DNA of 64,000 nt from the NCBI GenBank assembly GCA_963664635.1, contig OY761542.1:1984001-2048000 (forward strand). Reading direction: 5' to 3'. Shown piece by piece: positions 50,501-59,597 of the stretch. The position numbers and the translations under genes were made by a program. Position 1 is the first letter of the stretch. Each line of letters begins with the position of its first letter. The DNA comes from VXNE01 sp963664635. Its GTDB lineage: Bacteria; Pseudomonadota; Gammaproteobacteria; Pseudomonadales; Azotimanducaceae. The notes below the pieces were generated by a model. That model did no database searches, was not told the DNA's origin, and saw only the letters and a program-made list of their open reading frames with translations.

Positions 50501-53035
50501 TTGTGCAGGGGCCTCATTGAAGCGTGGCGCGGGAGGAGCGCATGGAGGGCAAGACGCGGTATTCCCCTGCCTTGTGCAGGGGCCTCATTGAAGCCGCTCC
50601 GCGGCCTTGCGCCGATCCTCCTCCGCCCTGTATTCCCCTGCCTTGTGCAGGGGCCTCATTGAAGCTTGATCGTCAGCGTGTTGTTGTCGTCGCGCGTGAC
50701 GTATTCCCCTGCCTTGTGCAGGGGCCTCATTGAAGCGGCCTGAACCCATAGCCGTCGCGGAGACGATCAGGGCTGTATTCCCCTGCCTTGTGCAGGGGCC
50801 TCATTGAAGCCCGAGCAGCGCGGCCATGGTGGAGATGTCTCCGACGTATTCCCCTGCCTTGTGCAGGGGCCTCATTGAAGCGTAGCACCGTACACAGGCT
50901 AACAAGCCCATGCACTGTATTCCCCTGCCTTGTGCAGGGGCCTCATTGAAGCGTACTGTATTGATGTGGGGTTCCTGATTCGGTGGCTTGTATTCCCCTG
51001 CCTTGTGCAGGGGCCTCATTGAAGCGCTTGCGACGACGACGGCGCTTGGTGGGCTCCCACTGTATTCCCCTGCCTTGTGCAGGGGCCTCATTGAAGCAGG
51101 AAGGCCATAAGGCAGCGACTCCGTAAGGGGGGAGTATTCCCCTGCCTTGTGCAGGGGCCTCATTGAAGCCGAGTCGGTGCAGGAGTTTGCGTCAGGGTCG
51201 TCTGGTATTCCCCTGCCTTGTGCAGGGGCCTCATTGAAGCCCCACTCTCGATCCGGCGCGCGACAGCGTGACGGTGTATTCCCCTGCCTTGTGCAGGGGC
51301 CTCATTGAAGCGTGGCCGTGGTGGCCGTTATCGTGGCGCAGCAGATGTATTCCCCTGCCTTGTGCAGGGGCCTCATTGAAGCGACGGCCTCCGCGTGGCA
51401 GACCCAATGGCGTTCCGCGTATTCCCCTGCCTTGTGCAGGGGCCTCATTGAAGCCCCGCTTCCGCCTGGGCCAGCCAAGTGGCCAGTTCCTGTATTCCCC
51501 TGCCTTGTGCAGGGGCCTCATTGAAGCCTGGTCTTGGCGGCACCGTGCACCTTGGACATATCCGTATTCCCCTGCCTTGTGCAGGGGCCTCATTGAAGCC
51601 AACTTGTTTGCGGTTGACTCCCAATCATCGTAGAAGTATTCCCCTGCCTTGTGCAGGGGCCTCATTGAAGCCCGCGCGGTCCAGCGAGCCACCGTAGCGG
51701 TCGACCGCGTATTCCCCTGCCTTGTGCAGGGGCCTCATTGAAGCCTCGAGGTCGCAGAGGAACGCGATCGCGCTGGATGTATTCCCCTGCCTTGTGCAGG
51801 GGCCTCATTGAAGCATCTTGACGCGCAGGTCATCCATCGTACCGCCGTGTATTCCCCTGCCTTGTGCAGGGGCCTCATTGAAGCGACCGATCTCCTGAAA
51901 CTTGGGTTGCATGACGTGGACCAGTATTCCCCTGCCTTGTGCAGGGGCCTCATTGAAGCTACTCGGTCGCGCGCCTCGGTGCACATGCCGCGCGCAGTAT
52001 TCCCCTGCCTTGTGCAGGGGCCTCATTGAAGCGATGCACGGCGGCTCCCACTCGAAACCACCCCGGCGTATTCCCCTGCCTTGTGCAGGGGCCTCATTGA
52101 AGCGCGACCGTCCAATCATTGTTGTTCGCCACCCACAAGTATTCCCCTGCCTTGTGCAGGGGCCTCATTGAAGCCATCAGCCCCTCCCTTTACAGCGACC
52201 ATCAGGAAGAGGTATTCCCCTGCCTTGTGCAGGGGCCTCATTGAAGCTAGCATCTTATCGCCATCAGGGCTTAATTCGTTGTACGTATTCCCCTGCCTTG
52301 TGCAGGGGCCTCATTGAAGCTCGGCGTCGGGATCGTCGCCGTCACCCTCCCCCGAGGTATTCCCCTGCCTTGTGCAGGGGCCTCATTGAAGCCCCGAGAA
52401 TCACATCCTGTTCGACGAGGCATCGGCCGTATTCCCCTGCCTTGTGCAGGGGCCTCATTGAAGCTACGCCATCGCGGCGGTGAGGCAGGCCGTATAGCCC
52501 AGTATTCCCCTGCCTTGTGCAGGGGCCTCATTGAAGCCCGCCGCCGCCGCTCCCCATCCCGCGGTGCATGTGGTATTCCCCTGCCTTGTGCAGGGGCCTC
52601 ATTGAAGCAAGGTAAAAAGGGAAAACTAATGCCTCTCAACAGCGTATTCCCCTGCCTTGTGCAGGGGCCTCATTGAAGCCGATGCAGATTCCTCGGGTCA
52701 CAGCGCCCTCCTGCGGTATTCCCCTGCCTTGTGCAGGGGCCTCATTGAAGCAGGTATTGGCGGGCGATCCAGTCGTGCTCTACCCGGTATTCCCCTGCCT
52801 TGTGCAGGGGCCTCATTGAAGCGCTACTTGGCTGCTAGTCCGGCTTCGGCGTCCGGGTATTCCCCTGCCTTGTGCAGGGGCCTCATTGAAGCCGCCGGCG
52901 GTCGCGTCGCCATACGCGCCGGAGCCGAGGTATTCCCCTGCCTTGTGCAGGGGCCTCATTGAAGTAGCGGCACGCCCGTGCTCACGGCCCGCACCCCGAA
53001 GTATTCCCCTGCCTGTGCAGGGGCCTCATTTTGGA
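47532..53035 (+). CRISPR. type I-G CRISPR array, 77 repeats and 76 spacers
   Basis: The repeat is 36 bases, begins GTATTCCCCTGC and ends CCTCATTGAAGC. It holds a 7-bp palindrome, CCCCTGC/GCAGGGG, around CTTGT, giving a hairpin, and the ATTGAAGC end is a common handle. By hand count there are 77 repeats (last one degenerate), starting at 47532, 47603, 47674 and so on to 52930 and 53001. Spacers are 34-39 bases, mostly 35-36, with one exception of 54 bases at 48783-48836 between repeats 18 and 19. Repeats 1-75 appear identical; repeat 76 ends in T instead of C and repeat 77 has lost a base and its 3' end. That polarity, with cas2 and the leader on the left, shows transcription and growth from the left. 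Open frames through the array are artefacts. Confidence 0.98.
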
Positions 53036-53068
53036 GCCCGGAGGACGCGCTGTGGCGTCATTGAAGGC
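53001..53068 (+). repeat. degenerate terminal repeat, apparently split by 27 bases
   Basis: The last repeat reads GTATTCCCCTGCCTGTGCAG and on to GGGCCTCATT (one T lost), then departs from the consensus at 53031. After 27 unrelated bases, TCATTGAAGGC (53058-53068) matches the missing 3' end of the repeat. TCATT flanks the 27 bases on both sides (53026-53030 and 53058-53062), as a target duplication would. The remaining bases to 53141 hold nothing recognisable. Confidence 0.6.
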
Positions 53069-53141
53069 GGCAAGGCATCGCGCGTCCGGTCGGCACGGTG
53101 CCAATGCTCCCTGCCGTTCTCGAGCTGAGGGCGCCATGGAC

Positions 53142-54383
53142 TTACTGACTGCCCCGGGCCGTCGTCACCGCGGGAGGCGGGAGTGCGGACCTTGTGGGGC
53201 GCCGTGCTCGCGGTCCTGGCCGCCCGGACGTGTCCGGTTCGTCCGGATTGCCGCGCACTCGGTCGAGTTCGGGTGCGTTCAGCCAGTACCTGGTTTGCCG
53301 AGCCAGGCCGGTCCTCCGCAGCGCGCCGAGACTGACCAGGTCTGCGAGGTCACGGGTTGCGGTGGCCGACGAGGCGCCGGTGATCGACTGATAGTTGGCC
53401 GAACTCAACCCGCCTTCGAAGCCGCGGGGCTCCTCCTGGAACAATCGATGTAGCGCCGTGGCCTGCCGGTCGTGAAGCCTGCCGTCCAGGGAACTGAAAA
53501 GCCGCGCCTGTGCCGCGTGCCTCGTGAGCCGCTGGGTACCGTCCCCGAGTGCGTCGATGGTGGTGCGCGCGAACCACGTTTGCCAGGTCGCGGCGTCCAG
53601 CGAGCGCTTGCAGCTATCGAGCGCCTCGTAGTACTCCCCCCGGCGGGCGCGAATCGCCTGGGACAGCGGAATCAGACTCGGGCGCCCCAGGCAACGCGCG
53701 AGGGCTTTTTCCGCAAGCGCCCGGCCGATGCGGCCGTTGCCGTCCTCGAACGGGTGAACGCACTCGAAGTACAGGTGTGCCGCCCCGGCGACGGCCAGGG
53801 CGTCCGCCGCGACGCCGTCCTCCGTCGCCTCGTTGAACCACTCCACGAAGGTATCCATCTCCGCGGCGACTCGGGTCCCCGGCGGAGCTTCGTAGTTGAC
53901 CTTTGGGGTGCTGCGCCGCGCCGTGACGATCTGCACTGACTCCGGTCCGGAACGGTATCTTCCCAGGGCCCGAATCGCGGGGTCGCTGGACATCAACGTC
54001 AAGTGCCAGTCACAGAGCATCTCGTGACTCAGGGGATCTTGAAACGTCTGGTAGACACCCATTGCCAGCTTCGCCACGCCGCGTTCGGCGGCCGGGGCGT
54101 GCAGCGCGGGCTGAAGCCCGAAGAAATGCAGCAGCGACGCGCGGATCGAGTCTCGTTGCAGGGCCTCCCCCTCGATGGCCGAGGTTTCCAGCGCCTCGGC
54201 CGTCAGCCACTCGAGATGCACGTCGAGGGAGTCGGCGCCGCCGACGAACGCGAGCGCCCCGGACTGCCACGCGGCCTCGGTGACGAACCGCGAGGCGTAT
54301 CCCTGCAGCGCGGCGTCGTCCCAAGTGAACGCGGGCCACCGAGGCAGTTCCCAAACCCAGTGCCGTTTTGTGGTTTGATCCAT
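53142..54383 (-). CDS. Fic-family AMP-transferase with winged-helix C-terminus
   Basis: About 413 residues. The Fic motif is intact: His210 in ECVHPFEDGNGRIGRAL. An inhibitory helix motif lies ahead of it (TSAIEGEAL, residues 67-75), the class II arrangement in which a Glu blocks ATP until relieved. The N-terminus WVWELPRWPAFTWDD is the DUF4172 domain often fused to Fic. The C-terminal 100 residues hold a winged-helix-like segment (NYQSITGASSATATRDLADL), then a disordered Pro/Arg tail. It would transfer AMP to a protein target, or remove it. The start at 54383 was chosen over 54398. It lies about 100 bases from the array's distal end. Confidence 0.88.
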   Translation of the reverse strand: MDQTTKRHWVWELPRWPAFTWDDAALQGYASRFVTEAAWQSGALAFVGGADSLDVHLEWLTAEALETSAIEGEALQRDSIRASLLHFFGLQPALHAPAAERGVAKLAMGVYQTFQDPLSHEMLCDWHLTLMSSDPAIRALGRYRSGPESVQIVTARRSTPKVNYEAPPGTRVAAEMDTFVEWFNEATEDGVAADALAVAGAAHLYFECVHPFEDGNGRIGRALAEKALARCLGRPSLIPLSQAIRARRGEYYEALDSCKRSLDAATWQTWFARTTIDALGDGTQRLTRHAAQARLFSSLDGRLHDRQATALHRLFQEEPRGFEGGLSSANYQSITGASSATATRDLADLVSLGALRRTGLARQTRYWLNAPELDRVRGNPDEPDTSGRPGPRARRPTRSALPPPAVTTARGSQ

Positions 54384-54553
54384 GAAGGCGCGCCCCATCA
54401 ATCAGTTTTGGGCATGTGTTGATGGGAATTGTAGCTGAATCGCCTCATTCCCAGATCCGTGACCGCCGGGTGAAGACGATCCACCAATCATCGCCTCGCT
54501 CCTTGCGGTGGCCGGCCCTTCTGCACGATCCCGCGGGCGATCGTCCCGGGTGT

Positions 54554-55966
54554 TCAGGCGCGCGCTCGGTGGTATCGGCGTCCGGGATCGTGCGGCCCGT
54601 GTCCGATCTCGACCACGAGGCCCCGGTCGACGAGACCCTTGAGGCGCGTGCGGGTTGCCCGGGTCGACAGGCCGATCGCCTCGGCGACCTGACGCGTACC
54701 GAGGCCGTCCGGCGAATCCAGCGCGGCGAGGATGGCCTGTTCCGTGGACTGAACGGGCGCGGCCTCGGGGAGGCTGCCGGTATCGGTGACGTAGTGCCCC
54801 GTTTCGTCGCGGACGGAATGCGCCGCTTCGACACCTCTGTGCATCGTTACCCGCAGCCGGTTCCCGAGCTCCTCCCAGACTGGTGCCGGGAGCCCCATGC
54901 TGCGGCACGCCGACAGCATCCGCGGGACGCCGCTGCCCCACTGCTCGACGAGCCGAAGTTCGTGGAACACGCGCCCGATCACCCGGTTGCGCAGCTTCGA
55001 GACGCCCCGCGGCAGGTCTTCCAGCGTAAGCCCGAACGGCAGTAGCCCGGGATTCTCCACCTCGAGGCGGTCCTCGAAAATCGACACGCGCAGCGGCGCG
55101 CCGCGCTGCGAGTAGTCCGCATGCGCCACGGCGTTGACGAGGGCTTCGCGGACCGCCACGGGCGGCAGCGACCAGCGCCGCTGGGCGCGCACGCGCCCGA
55201 TGTCGATGCCGGCGGCCAGGTGCCTCTCGACGAACGCGACCGCCGCGGGGATGGCGTCCGGAAGGGGCATGGTGAGTTCGACCTGGTCCAGGATCTGCGC
55301 CTTGTCCGTACCGGCGAACCGTCCCGCCTGGATCCAGGCGTCGGGGAACCGGGCGAGCCGGTCCCGGCCGAACAGGAGCAGTCCGCCGACGGAGGGCACG
55401 CGGCGGTCCTGGTGGGTCGTGCACAGTCCCAGAACGTCGAGGTCGCCCTCGGTCAGCTTCCGGAGCCCGGAAAAGGACTCGGAAGCAGCTCGGAAGTCGA
55501 TGGCTTCCGAGTCGAGTTCGGGAAGGGCATGCTGGTCGAACGATTGGCCGAGTGCAAAGCGCCGCATCTCGGCGATAAGGTCGGCATCGGCGCGCCGGTT
55601 CGTCGATCCGACCCGTACGTAGGCGCCGCTCTCGGGAGCGTTGCCGAGATGGTGCGGGCGTCTGTCGCTGGGGTGGACGCGCACGGCGAGAACGAGCCGG
55701 TCGCGGTGGCCCAGCAGCTCGATATCGGGCACCAACCGGGGCGAGATACGGTCGGCGATCAGGCTCGCGAGCCGCTCTTCGTCGGCCAGCGGGTCGGCAA
55801 CGCCGAGCACGTTGCGCGTGCCGTCCTCGACACCGACCAGGATCGTTCCACCGGAGGTGTTCGCGAACGCGACGACCGATCGCATCAGGCCGGTCGGCGA
55901 CGAGAGGTCGCGCTTGAACTCAAGGGTCTTGCCTTCGTGCCGGCGGAGGAGGGCAGTGACGTCCAT
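54554..55966 (-). CDS. AlbA_2/Schlafen-domain transcriptional regulator
   Basis: A 470-residue protein. The N-terminus (KTLEFKRDLS, then VVAFANTSGGTILVGVEDG) is the AlbA_2/Schlafen-type domain (PF04326). The middle (PPVAVREALVNAVAHADYS, then SIFEDRLEVENPG and WGSGVPRML) is the GHKL-like part typical of these RecG-like regulators. The C-terminal 70 residues (STEQAILAALDSPDGLGTRQ with VAEAIGLSTRATRTRLKGL) form a winged helix. It probably binds DNA and regulates nearby genes, perhaps in response to a nucleotide. It is 170 bases upstream of fic on the same strand. A perfect 8-bp inverted repeat lies 19 bases before its start and could be its own operator. Confidence 0.85.
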   Translation of the reverse strand: MDVTALLRRHEGKTLEFKRDLSSPTGLMRSVVAFANTSGGTILVGVEDGTRNVLGVADPLADEERLASLIADRISPRLVPDIELLGHRDRLVLAVRVHPSDRRPHHLGNAPESGAYVRVGSTNRRADADLIAEMRRFALGQSFDQHALPELDSEAIDFRAASESFSGLRKLTEGDLDVLGLCTTHQDRRVPSVGGLLLFGRDRLARFPDAWIQAGRFAGTDKAQILDQVELTMPLPDAIPAAVAFVERHLAAGIDIGRVRAQRRWSLPPVAVREALVNAVAHADYSQRGAPLRVSIFEDRLEVENPGLLPFGLTLEDLPRGVSKLRNRVIGRVFHELRLVEQWGSGVPRMLSACRSMGLPAPVWEELGNRLRVTMHRGVEAAHSVRDETGHYVTDTGSLPEAAPVQSTEQAILAALDSPDGLGTRQVAEAIGLSTRATRTRLKGLVDRGLVVEIGHGPHDPGRRYHRARA

Positions 55967-55984
55967 AAGTCGGAAGTTTACTAG

Positions 55985-56010
55985 GAAGCCTTGGCAAGTG
56001 GAAAGGCTTC
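55985..56010. promoter_or_regulatory. 8-bp inverted repeat upstream of the AlbA_2 regulator
   Basis: GAAGCCTT (55985-55992) and AAGGCTTC (56003-56010) are perfect inverse copies 10 bases apart, starting 19 bases upstream of the regulator's start codon at 55966. Position and symmetry suit an operator for a DNA-binding autoregulator. The gap is AT-richer than the surroundings. Confidence 0.35.
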
Positions 56011-56117
56011 AGAGCTATCTTCCGAGTGATGGTTGAGGACCGTATCGTCAACGGCGGGATGCCCGTGCTGGTCGTCGTACCGCCCGCGCGGTCGGGCGCC
56101 GGGGACGCCCGGGCAAT

Positions 56118-58673
56118 CTACCGGCTCGGATGCCCCCCCACCCACACCGGGCTCGACCACGCCGTCGCCTCGTTCACCTGCTTGACCCGCACGTAGTAGT
56201 AGTCGCCGTGGATCGTGCCGGTGTCGCCGATTTCGAAGCGGACGTCGTCGGGTCCGTCCGTCTCGAGCCGCCGCAGCGTCACGGTGTCCTCGTAGGCGTC
56301 GAACGGCAGGGTCCGCTGTACCGTGCCGTCCCGCAGTTCCGAGAGCGGCAGCTCCACCGTCGATGCGGGCACGGTCGCGTGCACGCGGTAGAACGGGGGG
56401 CCGCCGCCGGTCTCGTCGCCGGCTTCGAGGACCAGCCGGACGCGCGCGTCGCGCTCGATGCCGCCGAGCGTCAGCCGCAGCGAACTGGTGTCCCCCCGCG
56501 TGATGGTGGCGAAGTGCACGACGCCGGCGGCGTCGGTCTCGAGGCGCTGCATGTCCGGGTTGAAGAAGTCGGTCGGCGTGATCGCGCCGAGTTGCGCGCC
56601 GGTGATCTCGAGCGCCCCGGCCCAGGGGCGCCAGCCGCGGGGATTGTCGCCGCGGTGCATCGGCACGGACGGCGACGCGAACGTGAGGTGGAAGGTCTCC
56701 TCCGGCTGCAGGGGACCGTCCCGGTTCGCGGTGGCGTAGTCCGTGCGCCAGAGCTCCTCGCCGTTCTTGATCACCGTCACGGTGTCGATGGGCCCCGTGC
56801 CGATGACTCGACCGGAGATGTGGCGTTCCGCGGCGAACGGCACGCGCTGGCCCATCGCCCCGTCGTTCACCGTCGCCTGCAGGATGATGCGGTCGCCCGT
56901 GGTCGCATACGCCCGGGCCGCCTTCATTGCGTCGAACAGCGCGTCGCGGGACAGCTCATCCGCGAGTACGCCGCCCAGGCCGCCGCGCTGCGCCAGGCCG
57001 CCGCCGCGCGGGGCGGTGTAGCCGGGCTGGGCCAGGTGGTTGTCGCTGGCCGCGGTGAAGCCGACCTGGTGCCCGCGGCGCAGGTACGCCTGGCCGAACC
57101 ACTCGAACGCGCCGTGCTGCGACATGATCTCGACAAGTGGCTGCAGCTTCGGATCGCTCAGGCGGAAGTTGCCCGTCTGGTGCGCGTGGGGGATCACCAC
57201 CACGTCCGCCGGGTCGTGCAGGTCGCGCAGACCCGCGTACAGATCCGACAGCGTCGGGAAGTACTGGGTCGGGACGCGCAGGCGGTCCTGCGGCGTGCGG
57301 AAAAGCACGTTGTGGTGCCCGCCGAACTGGTTCCGGGTGCTCCACTCGTAGCCGAGATAGGCGATGAAGCGCCCTTCCTCGGAGTAGTCGGCGACATGGC
57401 GCTTCATCACCTCCCACTCGAAGTCGTCGGTCCAGATGTCGTGTTCCGAGTGGGTCACGAAGTCGAGCCGGGCGTCTTCCTTCGCCCAGGTCATGAACTT
57501 GTCCGGTGTACCGATCCCCTCGGCGAAGCCGGAGTGCCCGTGGGTGTCGCCCCAGTAGACGGGGGAAGCCTCCGGGGACACGAGGACGGGGTTCGCGACT
57601 CCGGCGATGCTGCCGTCGGCGGAGGCGATGGTGATCCGGTAGACGCCCGGTGCGTCGAAACGCACGTCGCTGAGCACGACGATGGGGTCTTCGCCGGCGG
57701 GGAGTTCGCCGATGCGCTCTCCGTTGGCATATGCGCGCCACGCCGGGTAGGGCCCCTGCGCCCGGTTGTAGAAGCGGTCCTCGGCGCGCACGGCGAGGTC
57801 GAACGGCGCTCCGGGCCGCACCACCGACGGCGCGAAGCCGTGCACGCCCGCGAGTTCCGTGCCGGTGATGCGAATGGCCTGGATCGGCAGGGAGAAGAGG
57901 TGCCCGTCCTCCTCGAAGGCGACGTAGAGCGGGAAGGGCATGCGGTCGCTGGAGAAGCTCGGCATCAGCAGCCCGCGCCCGCCGCCGGACCGGTCGCCGT
58001 AGGTGACCGTCACCGTGTCGCCGGGCCCGAGCCGGCCTTCGGTGAGGCGGAAGAAGAGTACCGGGGCCGCCCCGCGGAAGCCCCCGTGCATGCCGGCGAC
58101 GGCTCTCGCGCCCGCGGCGAACCGCGCGGACGCGTTGGAAGTCGAGATGCTCACGAGGCCGTCGCCGCCCGGGTCGTCGGTCTGGAAGGCGCCGTGGTTC
58201 CCGATGAAGTGACGGGTGACCGCGATGCCGCCGCCCGGAGCGACCTCCTGCGTGCCGACCGCCCAGGTCTGCGTGAACGTCGCCTGGGAACGGGCTTCGA
58301 AAGGCCCGGTGTCGGCGCTGAGCTTGCCGAGCGCTTCGGGTCGCTCGTCGAGGACCGTCAGCTCGCCGATGAAGGCGTCCATGGCGGCCAGGCCGGCCGG
58401 GCTGGTGGCTGCGGGGCGGCGGGCGACGGTCGTCAGGTTGACGGGCAGATAGCCGCCGGTCATGGAATATGCGTTCAGCCAGTCCCACAGGACATCGGTC
58501 CGCTGGCGGACGGTGGTCGCGTCGGTCGGTCGTTCGGCGACCTCGGCCTTCAGTTGTTCCACGCGGGCGCGCAGGTCGGCTTCGAGGTAGTCCGCGGGCT
58601 GTGCGGCCGCCCCGTTCGCCAGCGAGGCGGTCAGCAAGAGTGCCACGAAGCGGTAGCAGGATCGGAAACGCAT
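56118..58673 (-). CDS. DUF3604 exported metal-dependent hydrolase
   Basis: An 851-residue protein with a signal peptide (FVALLLTASLANGAAA). After an N-terminal beta-rich region of about 350 residues comes a PHP-like metal site: VYWGDTHGHSGFAEG, LDFVTHSEHDIWTDD, VVIPHAHQTGNF and GFTAASDNHLAQPG. These are the hallmarks of DUF3604 (PF12228), a family common in marine bacteria that degrade diverse substrates and related to phosphoesterases; the reaction is not established. It would act in the periplasm. It is a single-gene unit. The 150 bases between it and the regulator gene at 55966 hold only the inverted repeat described above. Confidence 0.9.
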   Translation of the reverse strand: MRFRSCYRFVALLLTASLANGAAAQPADYLEADLRARVEQLKAEVAERPTDATTVRQRTDVLWDWLNAYSMTGGYLPVNLTTVARRPAATSPAGLAAMDAFIGELTVLDERPEALGKLSADTGPFEARSQATFTQTWAVGTQEVAPGGGIAVTRHFIGNHGAFQTDDPGGDGLVSISTSNASARFAAGARAVAGMHGGFRGAAPVLFFRLTEGRLGPGDTVTVTYGDRSGGGRGLLMPSFSSDRMPFPLYVAFEEDGHLFSLPIQAIRITGTELAGVHGFAPSVVRPGAPFDLAVRAEDRFYNRAQGPYPAWRAYANGERIGELPAGEDPIVVLSDVRFDAPGVYRITIASADGSIAGVANPVLVSPEASPVYWGDTHGHSGFAEGIGTPDKFMTWAKEDARLDFVTHSEHDIWTDDFEWEVMKRHVADYSEEGRFIAYLGYEWSTRNQFGGHHNVLFRTPQDRLRVPTQYFPTLSDLYAGLRDLHDPADVVVIPHAHQTGNFRLSDPKLQPLVEIMSQHGAFEWFGQAYLRRGHQVGFTAASDNHLAQPGYTAPRGGGLAQRGGLGGVLADELSRDALFDAMKAARAYATTGDRIILQATVNDGAMGQRVPFAAERHISGRVIGTGPIDTVTVIKNGEELWRTDYATANRDGPLQPEETFHLTFASPSVPMHRGDNPRGWRPWAGALEITGAQLGAITPTDFFNPDMQRLETDAAGVVHFATITRGDTSSLRLTLGGIERDARVRLVLEAGDETGGGPPFYRVHATVPASTVELPLSELRDGTVQRTLPFDAYEDTVTLRRLETDGPDDVRFEIGDTGTIHGDYYYVRVKQVNEATAWSSPVWVGGHPSR

Positions 58674-58789
58674 GCGAAGGGCTCCCTCGAGACGCGTTGC
58701 GGACGCGGGGCTGCCGCCGGATTATGGCACGGGGCGGGCGACCCGCCGTGACGGGCAGACGCCCTCGAAGTCCCGTCAGGCCTCTGCGT

Positions 58790-59551
58790 TCATCGGGTCT
58801 CCTTCCCGGCGAACGCGCGGCCCGCCGCCCGGAAGGTGCCCGCCGCGTCGAGGAGCTGGTTGAGGTGCTGGCCCAGGGTGAGCGACTGGTCCAGGGGCAT
58901 CGTCTCGGCCGCGCGATAGGTTTCCAGGGTCTGCCGGACGGCGGCGGGATCCAGGGCGACGATGCGCTCCGTGAACTCCGCCAGCGCCCTGGCCAGGCCT
59001 CCGCTGCCGTCCGCAAGCACGTTGACGAGCCCCGCCGCCTGGAGCCGTTCGGCCGGAACCGGGTCCCCGAACATGGCGAGTTCCAGCCCGATGCGCGCCG
59101 GCGCCAGCCGGGCGAGGATCGGGATGCAGACCGCGGCGGGAAACCCGTTGCGCATCTCCATCGCGCCGAACCGGGCGGACCGTTCCGCGATGACGAAGTC
59201 GCATCCCATGGCGAGCGTGAAACCGCCGGCGACCGCATGCCCCGCCACCGCGGCGACCGACGGAAAGGGCAGGCGCCGCAACCGGCGGAACACCTCGGTC
59301 CAGGACGCGTGCTGGCCCTGCGCGCGGTCGGCGGCCAGGTCCGCGGCCTCCTTGAGGTCCCGGCCCGCACTGAAGGTACCGCCGGCGCCCTGGATGACGA
59401 CGGCGCGCGCCGCGCGATCCCCTTCGATGCGGCCGAGATGATCCGCCAACGCCGACATGGCGGCGCTGTCCAGGGCATTGCGCCGTCGCGGCCGGTCGAT
59501 GGTCAGGGTGACGACGTTGCGCGCGTCGGTGTCGATCAGAATTTCCGCCAT
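58790..59551 (-). CDS. enoyl-CoA hydratase/isomerase family protein
   Basis: A 253-residue crotonase-fold protein. The oxyanion segments are GGTFSAGRDLKEAAD and GHAVAGGFTLAMGCD. The usual catalytic Glu pair is not obvious; FGAMEMRNGFPAAV carries one Glu in the right region. It would hydrate or isomerise an acyl-CoA in the cytoplasm. The ATG at 59551 follows GGAGGAGAAG. It lies 46 bases downstream of the aroA-like gene on the same strand and is probably co-transcribed with it, although the two have no obvious pathway link. Confidence 0.9.
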   Translation of the reverse strand: MAEILIDTDARNVVTLTIDRPRRRNALDSAAMSALADHLGRIEGDRAARAVVIQGAGGTFSAGRDLKEAADLAADRAQGQHASWTEVFRRLRRLPFPSVAAVAGHAVAGGFTLAMGCDFVIAERSARFGAMEMRNGFPAAVCIPILARLAPARIGLELAMFGDPVPAERLQAAGLVNVLADGSGGLARALAEFTERIVALDPAAVRQTLETYRAAETMPLDQSLTLGQHLNQLLDAAGTFRAAGRAFAGKETR

Positions 59552-59597
59552 CTTCTCCTCCGTGCCGGGTCCCGGTGTCAGGAGCGGCCCATACGCG

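Noticed and set aside
47527..52962. Many open frames through the array with recurring YSPALCRGLIEA or NEAPAQGRGI
   Set aside because: They are translations of the CRISPR repeat, which has no stop in several frames; no start signals or conservation support them.
56130..58751. An 873-codon plus-strand frame opposite the DUF3604 gene
   Set aside because: Antisense shadow: its composition is Arg/Gly/His/Val-rich without motifs, while the minus strand shows metal-site motifs and a signal peptide.
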